From Thermoproteota archaeon (GTDB taxonomy: Archaea; Thermoproteota; Thermoprotei_A; Sulfolobales; NBVN01), in NCBI GenBank assembly GCA_030550455.1, contig JAUQPH010000005.1, positions 1-64,000 of the forward strand: a stretch of DNA of 64,000 bases, given 5' to 3'. Every line of letters begins with the position of its first letter. Positions within the stretch are counted from its first letter, which is position 1. The position numbers were made by a program, and so were the translations under genes. The notes under the pieces are model-generated. The model made no database searches. It saw only the letters and a program-made list of their open reading frames with translations, and had not been told where the DNA came from. Shown one piece after another: positions 58,301 through 64,000 of the stretch.

Positions 58301-58750
58301 TGAAGCTCTCCTGAATTTTATGGTAAGCTAGAGAGTATTAAGCATGCTAAATAAAGTTTTAGCGCTCAGAAGTAGTAGAGTCTGTTTAGCTATGTGATGT
58401 ATCGATAGCTAACACAACCGAATATTCTCGAAATTCGTGTTAGTAGTGGTTAAGTATTTGACCGTGATTTCAAGCCTTTCGAGATCCTTAATCCTCTACG
58501 AGGGAGTTAGGAAACCGATTAACTGCTTAAAAGTGTAAGCTAGAGCGATCTAGAACGAGTGATTATGTGGAGAAAGTTCTATTAGAGATGGATTTTAGTT
58601 GCGCCCTTAATCACAGGTATTAGTGAAAGTTGTAGTAGTATTCGAAAAAGACTAGAGTAGTCGACTCCCCGTAAAGCAAGATTTAGGTACTGACCTTGAG
58701 GAATAGTGGCTATCTGCTACTAGAGGGGGACAAACCTTGAACTAGGGCTG

Positions 58751-59443
58751 TTAAGAAGTTAGCCTATACTCTCTCCCGCAGTGTAAGTACACTATTCCCT
58801 CCTTAATCATTGCATTCATAAGTTCTCTCTCTTCGTAGCTCAGCTTAGAGACTTCAAGCTTCTTAATCGGAAACTTACTTGAGAAGTTCTTGTAGAACTC
58901 TGAGTCTACCGCTAGATCCGATACTACTACTACCAGCCCAGCTTTAACGTATTCATCTATGGGTTTTTTAGCAATAGCTATGACCTCACTGAGCTTCATA
59001 ATTTTTCTACTCTTTAACTCCTTGACGGTTCTGTCTTCATTGAGGTCTTGTTCAAGTAGTGACCTCGGTCTGACTTCTTGACCAACTTTTGTTAGAGCCT
59101 CTAGTGCTACTTTGATCTCCTTTACCTCTTTTTCGAGTTTATTAACGCGAGCGACAAGATGACTAACTTCTTCTCTAAGCTTCTCTATATCAAAGGAGAG
59201 CCCGTCTTTCTGCTTCTTTAGCTCCACACTAGACTCCGTTTCAGCTTCCTCGAGGCTGGTGGAATCAGCAACTCTAGCGTAGTATCCCTCACCTGGGACT
59301 CTAACCACGTGACCTGAGTCTCTAAGTCTATTAAGAGCTATTCGAACTTGACTCAATGGTAACCCTAGAGCGTCAGCTATCAGTCTAGGTGTCGCACCCG
59401 GATTCTCCTTCAAATACTTAAGTATTCTAAGTTCTACACTCAA
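58751..59443 (-). CDS. winged-helix transcriptional regulator-like protein with coiled coil
   Basis: LRILKYLKENPGATPRLIADALGLPLSQVRIALNRLRDSGHVVRVPGEGYYARV; central coiled coil. Confidence 0.75.
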   Translation of the reverse strand: MSVELRILKYLKENPGATPRLIADALGLPLSQVRIALNRLRDSGHVVRVPGEGYYARVADSTSLEEAETESSVELKKQKDGLSFDIEKLREEVSHLVARVNKLEKEVKEIKVALEALTKVGQEVRPRSLLEQDLNEDRTVKELKSRKIMKLSEVIAIAKKPIDEYVKAGLVVVVSDLAVDSEFYKNFSSKFPIKKLEVSKLSYEERELMNAMIKEGIVYLHCGREYRLTS

Positions 59444-59483
59444 GATATACCAAGGAACTTATAATGTTAGGTAGCTAATAAGT

Positions 59484-59861
59484 ATGGGTAAGAGTACGAA
59501 CGCCACTATAGAGTCTAAGAAGAAGAGGTTGATGGAGCTAGTAGACCTCAGTGCGGAACCCTGGAGAAAGGCTGCGTTTTACTCAAACGATGAAGCTATA
59601 CTACTAGTGACAGAACTATACCAGCGCTGGGAAACTCAAAAAAGAAGGGGTAATCCACTTGACTACGCTTCTGAGGAGGAGCTCGATAGATTGCTACTGA
59701 TAGCAGAGAAAATAGAGCCCGGCGACATTCAAGATCAACAGGCTAGAATGCTTATCGCAGCACTCTATGGTGAGGAAGCCCTAGAATCTATAAAGCATGA
59801 AGAAAGAAAGAGATCCAGGAAGTTCACGAGAATCTTGAAGAGAATGTTTTTCCTAGAGTAG
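59484..59861 (+). CDS. hypothetical protein (125 aa)
   Basis: Divergently oriented from the winged-helix gene; helical, charged. Confidence 0.55.
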   Translation: MGKSTNATIESKKKRLMELVDLSAEPWRKAAFYSNDEAILLVTELYQRWETQKRRGNPLDYASEEELDRLLLIAEKIEPGDIQDQQARMLIAALYGEEALESIKHEERKRSRKFTRILKRMFFLE

Positions 59862-60079
59862 GCTCTTCGATAGCTTACGGCTTATAGTTACGCTAAGGTG
59901 CGTATACTCCATTAGTAAAGTATCTACCTCAACTCAAAGTATCTCGCAGTACCGACGAACTTTGCAGATCTTGATAAAACAAGATAAAACAAATTGAAAG
60001 CGATCTAGCGATCGGAATTTCTTGATGAGCGACATAGAACCTATTGGAGCGATTGAGATCGGTCTCTACTCGAGCCAGG

Positions 60080-60335
60080 GGTTCAGCTCTGATGTAGGTT
60101 TATATTGGTTGATTTCATTGTCTCATCTCTTTCCCCCGCATTCCGCTCGGGTTTTCATCGGGCTTGGGGGCGTTTAGGGCGACCCCTAGCACCCCACATC
60201 TTAGATGTCTCGGGGAGAGCCACCATCTATACTATCAAACGGCTCTCGATCCCTCATCGAAGTACCTCCGCGTATATCACTATATAAGGTGTTTATAAGC
60301 GTCTCTATCAATACCAACCAATACAAACAAATATG
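60080..60335 (+). repeat. Copy F of dispersed GVQL-stop element
   Basis: ggttcagctctgatgtaggtttatattggttgatttcattgtctcatctctttcccccgcattccgctcgggttttcatcgggcttgggggcgtttagggcgacccctagcaccccacatcttagatgtctcggggagagcc...ggctctcg...; hairpin GAGAGCC/GGCTCTC 60215-60247. Confidence 0.8.
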
Positions 60336-60505
60336 AAAAACGAAACACCTTCACAAGGCATGACCATGAGTTCGCCCCAATTGGCAAACGCTAAGACCTC
60401 TGAACAAGACTGAATGCCTACGAAGATAATGCATCCTCATGCTTATGCTTTGAGGAGGAAAGATGGTGACGATAGCTCGCATAGATCGATGCTGGAGCCG
60501 AGCTC

Positions 60506-61132
60506 TTAGCGCAGACTTTGGGTTAACATGTATTTTTCGTAGACCCTAACTGCTATTGCTATGGCCGCTTTTAAGTCCTCAGGTAATTTATCGACTTCTA
60601 CTCCAGCGAGCCTCGGAATAATGGACCTATTCGTTTTTTCCTCTTCTATTATGTAGGCGGCAGCCACTTTTTCGCTCTCAATGATGCTCGATATTTCGGC
60701 TGGTAGCTCTTTCAAGTACTCAGCACCTATACCTAGAAGGATAATTCGCGGCTTAAGTGAGCTAAGCCTCTCGATGATATTCTTTACTTCTTCAACTCGG
60801 TCTACGTAATCGCACGTGAGGAGCCTTCTTCCCGCTAGAACCGCGTAAGCTATCCTCCTCCCAAGGTCTATCCCTACAGAAATCGGGCTACTGGTGTCCA
60901 GTATTCTAGGTAGTAACACACTGTATATCTCTTCAACATTGTTTATGTTTAATACCTCAACACATAGTTCTGTAGATACTTTACTTTTAGTTATGTACTC
61001 CAAGCCTTCGTTATCAGTAACGAGGAGTTCGTGGTTAAGACATAAGTCTCTTAAGCCCATGGGAATTCTGAATCTGAGCCCGTATTTCCTAAGTAACGCT
61101 ACGAGCTCTAGAGACAGCCTTGGGTCCAGCAC
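60506..61132 (-). CDS. RNase H-fold/RuvC-like conserved protein (208 aa)
   Basis: PISVGIDLGRRIAYAVLAGRRLLTCDYVDRVEEVKNII...KPRIILLGIGAEY...LPEDLKAAIAIAVRVYE. Confidence 0.5.
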   Translation of the reverse strand: MLDPRLSLELVALLRKYGLRFRIPMGLRDLCLNHELLVTDNEGLEYITKSKVSTELCVEVLNINNVEEIYSVLLPRILDTSSPISVGIDLGRRIAYAVLAGRRLLTCDYVDRVEEVKNIIERLSSLKPRIILLGIGAEYLKELPAEISSIIESEKVAAAYIIEEEKTNRSIIPRLAGVEVDKLPEDLKAAIAIAVRVYEKYMLTQSLR

Positions 61133-61269
61133 AAAGAGAGATAACCCTGTTACCGCTGTACACCTCCAATCTTTGCTATCTATACCGTAGTATATTATAC
61201 CATATATAGTGAGAGCTCCCTAAAGTTAAGCCCATATTCCAAAACCCACACCCAATTAAAATAGGGGGA

Positions 61270-61500
61270 ACTCTGCTCACGCTGTTCAGCCGTTGAGTTG
61301 AGTCTGTTTCCCGCTCTAGGTTTTTGTAGGTTTTCCTAGGGTGGGTCGTGCCTCCTACCAGCGGTTTACTGAGGCTACTAGCTACTCTACGCAGGAGTCA
61401 TGGGCACCGCTCGAGCCCAACAGCACGGGGCCCACATCTAGACTCTACCTCTAGGTGTCTCAAAGTACCTCCCATCATCGTGAAAAAGTCCTACAAAACC
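61270..61500 (+). repeat. Copy H: divergent relative of the GVQL-stop element
   Basis: gttcagccgttgagttgagtctgtttcccgctctaggttttt...cccacatctagactctacctctaggtgtctcaaagtacctccc; shares the TTTCCC.CGC...GGTTTT and CACATCT.AGA...AGTACCTCC blocks with copy F; acatctaga/tctaggtgt can form a stem. Confidence 0.4.
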
Positions 61501-61609
61501 TTTAACCTAATACACTAAAGCAGTTACGAGCCCTTTATATGGAAAGAAATCGGCTTCAAAACTCCCCGGTTTACAAGATATGGAGTTCTGTAGAGTAGCG
61601 AGGTTCGGA

Positions 61610-62095
61610 CTACCTAGGCTTCAGTCTTGACTTTAATCTTGCTAAGGTTGTTTTAAGGTCCTCGGGCATTACTTTTGTCTCTGCGATGGTCGGCATAAAG
61701 TTTGTGTCACCCAGCCACCTAGGCACTATGTGAACGTGTATATGAGCCTCTACACCAGCACCTGCCACTCTACCGACATTTACTCCTATGTTGTAGCCGT
61801 CAGGTCTGTATTCTTCGTCTATGGCCTTTATGACTTCTTTAGCGAGATTAAATAAGTCCATAACTTCATGATCGTGAAGCAGCTCAATTCTCGCTACATG
61901 CCTTTTGGGTGCTATCATAACGTGAGCAGTGTTGTATGGATAGGCGTTCAGCATCGCTAGACTATGGTTTGTGCGCAGTAAGACGAGGTTCTCTTCTTCG
62001 TTATTTGTCACAGCAGCCCTGCAAAATAAGCAAACAGACATCTCGGCTGCTCTTTTTATGTAGCTCATTCTCCAGGGTGCCCACAGTACTCTCAC
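61610..62095 (-). CDS. HIT-family nucleotide hydrolase/transferase
   Basis: LWAPWRMSYIKRA...CLFCRA...LNAYPYNTAHVMIAPKRHVARI...GVEAHIHVHIVPRWLGDTNFMP. Confidence 0.95.
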   Translation of the reverse strand: MRVLWAPWRMSYIKRAAEMSVCLFCRAAVTNNEEENLVLLRTNHSLAMLNAYPYNTAHVMIAPKRHVARIELLHDHEVMDLFNLAKEVIKAIDEEYRPDGYNIGVNVGRVAGAGVEAHIHVHIVPRWLGDTNFMPTIAETKVMPEDLKTTLARLKSRLKPR

Positions 62096-62179
62096 TCAGT
62101 GTCCCCATTAGTCTAGCCTAACTAAGCTATAATAGCTAGCTCTCTAGGTCTCTAATATACGATGCTGACTCGCAATAAT

Positions 62180-62902
62180 CTAGGTGAAGAATGCCGATGC
62201 TTCTAGGAATGGCGCTACAGTGATGGCAGCTACGTACGATAGTGCTATAAACAATATATGAGGTAGTGCTGGAGAGTATACCAAGTAGTCTTCTAGCCTG
62301 ATAAACCCTTTGTTTAAGGCTTCTTCTACGTCGGCCCTCTGCTTTCCAAAATCTATATTGACATCGACTGAACTATAACATATGAATCCTTCTCGAGATG
62401 GATATGTATGGAGGAAAACGAACTTCTTCTTTAAAAAAGTCGCTACATTGATTGGCCTACCTACAAGGTAAAGAACTTTCTTACCTCCTTGAACACACTT
62501 AATGCTACTCATAGCACTTCTGTGTACTGTCAGGTTTCCTACTAAGTTAACAAGAACTAGTGGAAGAGGTAAGAGAGACGATAGGACAAACGTGAAAAGT
62601 GGGACTATTGGTTCATCTAAGTGCACCAGCGATACCGCCACCACAGCAAGAAGGTCTGCCCCACCTATCAATCCGAAAACAAAAAGAATGCCGTAAACCG
62701 CTGATGGTAGTATAGCTAAAATAACTCCTAAAAGAGAGTAATTCGTCGTAGGTTTAAACACAGTACTGAGTATAGCTATTGCGTAAACAGGTATCCAGCT
62801 TACCTCCGGTATCTCCCTATCTCTTAGGTCTCGATACGCCGCATACGCAAAAGTAATTACTAGAGCTACTACTGCTATGCTCTCAAGCATACTGGAGACC
62901 AA
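62180..62902 (-). CDS. archaeal preflagellin/prepilin peptidase-like (A24 family)
   Basis: AYRDLRDREIPEVSW and GLIGGADLLAVVAVS Asp-containing motifs; polytopic membrane protein. Confidence 0.8.
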   Translation of the reverse strand: MVSSMLESIAVVALVITFAYAAYRDLRDREIPEVSWIPVYAIAILSTVFKPTTNYSLLGVILAILPSAVYGILFVFGLIGGADLLAVVAVSLVHLDEPIVPLFTFVLSSLLPLPLVLVNLVGNLTVHRSAMSSIKCVQGGKKVLYLVGRPINVATFLKKKFVFLHTYPSREGFICYSSVDVNIDFGKQRADVEEALNKGFIRLEDYLVYSPALPHILFIALSYVAAITVAPFLEASAFFT

Positions 62903-62922
62903 CTGCGTCTATTCTTTGACTG

Positions 62923-63870
62923 CTACTCTTCTACGTCCTTAATACCCTCTTCTGTAATAGCGAAGATGGCCTCACCCTCCGGTAGATGAGGTGCGTCAAC
63001 TACTCTAGCGATCCTCCTATTACCTCTAGACTTCCTCAGCTGAACTCTTACTCCCGGTGCGTGAGCTAGAACGTGTCCACCCACAGCCTGAGTCGGATCA
63101 CCGTAGAATACATCAGGTCTAGCCATCACTTGGTTTGTTACTACTACCGCTACTTCGTAGATATCAGCAACTCTAGATAGCTGGTGAAGATGTCTATTCA
63201 GTTTCTGCTGTCTAACTGCTAGATTCTCTCTACCAGGGTACTCCGCTCTGAAATGCCCGGTTACCGAGTCTACCACTATCAACCCTATGTTCTCCTTTGG
63301 TATTAAGTCCATTATTTCCTCAATTATCGCCATCTGGTGATCACTAGATATAGCCCTCACCCAGTAGATGTTAGTCATCGTCTTCTCAGGGTCTAAACCG
63401 ACAGCTTTCGCCATAGCTTCTATTCTTTCCCATCTAAACGTACCCTCAGAATCTACGAAAACAGCTTTAGCTTCAAGCCCTCCCCTATCTCTCGGCAGCT
63501 GGACGTTGACGGAAAGCTGTAGACACAGTTGCGTCTTACCTGTACCATATTCACCAAAGAACTCAGTAACAGTTCCTATTTCGACTCCTCCACCTAAAAG
63601 TCCGTCAAGTCTCTTAGACCCAGTCGTTATCTTAGGTAACGCACCTTTTTCTTTCTTTAGATCGAGAGCTGTCTTTAGAGTTAGACCTAGGAGCTCTCGC
63701 GCCTTAGAAACAATTCTGTGTGCTGTTGGAAGCGGAATTCCAGCTACACTTGCTAGCTCGCTTACGTTGGCTACAGCTATAGATTCGAGAGTTTTATATC
63801 CTGCTTCCTTCAATTTAGCAAGAATAGTTGAAGAAATACCTAAGTCCTCAAGATTCTTCTTACTGCTCAT
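62923..63870 (-). CDS. radA: DNA repair and recombination protein RadA
   Basis: [91 protein letters not shown]. Confidence 0.98.
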   Translation of the reverse strand: MSSKKNLEDLGISSTILAKLKEAGYKTLESIAVANVSELASVAGIPLPTAHRIVSKARELLGLTLKTALDLKKEKGALPKITTGSKRLDGLLGGGVEIGTVTEFFGEYGTGKTQLCLQLSVNVQLPRDRGGLEAKAVFVDSEGTFRWERIEAMAKAVGLDPEKTMTNIYWVRAISSDHQMAIIEEIMDLIPKENIGLIVVDSVTGHFRAEYPGRENLAVRQQKLNRHLHQLSRVADIYEVAVVVTNQVMARPDVFYGDPTQAVGGHVLAHAPGVRVQLRKSRGNRRIARVVDAPHLPEGEAIFAITEEGIKDVEE

Positions 63871-63911
63871 ACCTCTCTCCTCATTTAAAGAGTTAGAAAG
63901 CTATTAAACGC

Positions 63912-64000
63912 TCATCTTTCAGTACATGAAGCTCTCAGTAAGTCGTAGACCTCAGGAACTACTTTAGATGCCTCCTCTAGCATGTGCTTAACTAACTCTC
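63912..64000 (-). CDS. 3' end of a gene cut by the window edge (...ELVKHMLEEASKVVPEVYDLLRASCTER)
   Basis: Open frame on the minus strand to a TGA at 63912-63914. Confidence 0.4.
   Translation of the reverse strand, partial: ELVKHMLEEASKVVPEVYDLLRASCTER

Noticed and set aside
60105-60287. 60-aa ORF within repeat copy F
   Set aside because: Same reason as copy A: frame not maintained among copies.
63368-63907. 179-aa plus-strand ORF opposite radA
   Set aside because: Antisense shadow of RadA coding sequence.
1-64000. tRNA genes
   Set aside because: Scanned by eye for TTCGAAT/TTCAAAT T-loop patterns with a matching acceptor on both strands; none convincing. Intron-containing or permuted tRNAs could be missed without tRNAscan-SE.

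Overview
A 64 kb archaeal chromosomal window. Gene content (thermosome, RadA, S25e, S3Ae, Nep1, Trm1, diphthine synthase, solitary 5S rRNA, TATA-type promoters) suggests a hyperthermophilic Thermoproteota/Crenarchaeota-like genome. It opens inside a CRISPR array (18 full repeats plus a truncated terminal one, with a duplicated two-spacer block). A decayed accessory zone follows (about 1.2-7.9 kb). It holds an AT-rich island with a 739-aa exported protein and a broken Cys-rich gene. The rest is mostly housekeeping genes: GlmS, AlaS, LigI, Lhr-like helicase, XerA, HypF, RadA and a 13-gene energy-converting [NiFe] hydrogenase (Mbh-like) operon with a rearranged order. The most interesting signals lie outside the annotated ORFs. 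(1) A dispersed family of structured elements starts at the codons for a ...GVQL(L)-stop C-terminus. One copy is still fused to a TnpB zinc-finger/RuvC-III fragment (CKCGFADDRDVIACINI), so I read the family as orphan IS200/IS605 right ends or omega-RNA-like scaffolds. (2) A ~300-bp structured element occurs twice in opposite orientations (33.5 kb and 51.0 kb), with a 31-nt identical core and apparent compensatory changes. (3) Two enzyme-family proteins appear to have degenerate active sites: a T4 Rnl1-like RNA ligase with KxDG changed to RVDG, and a TtuA/Ncs6-like protein without its PP-loop. All homology statements come from reading motifs by eye; no database search was run.
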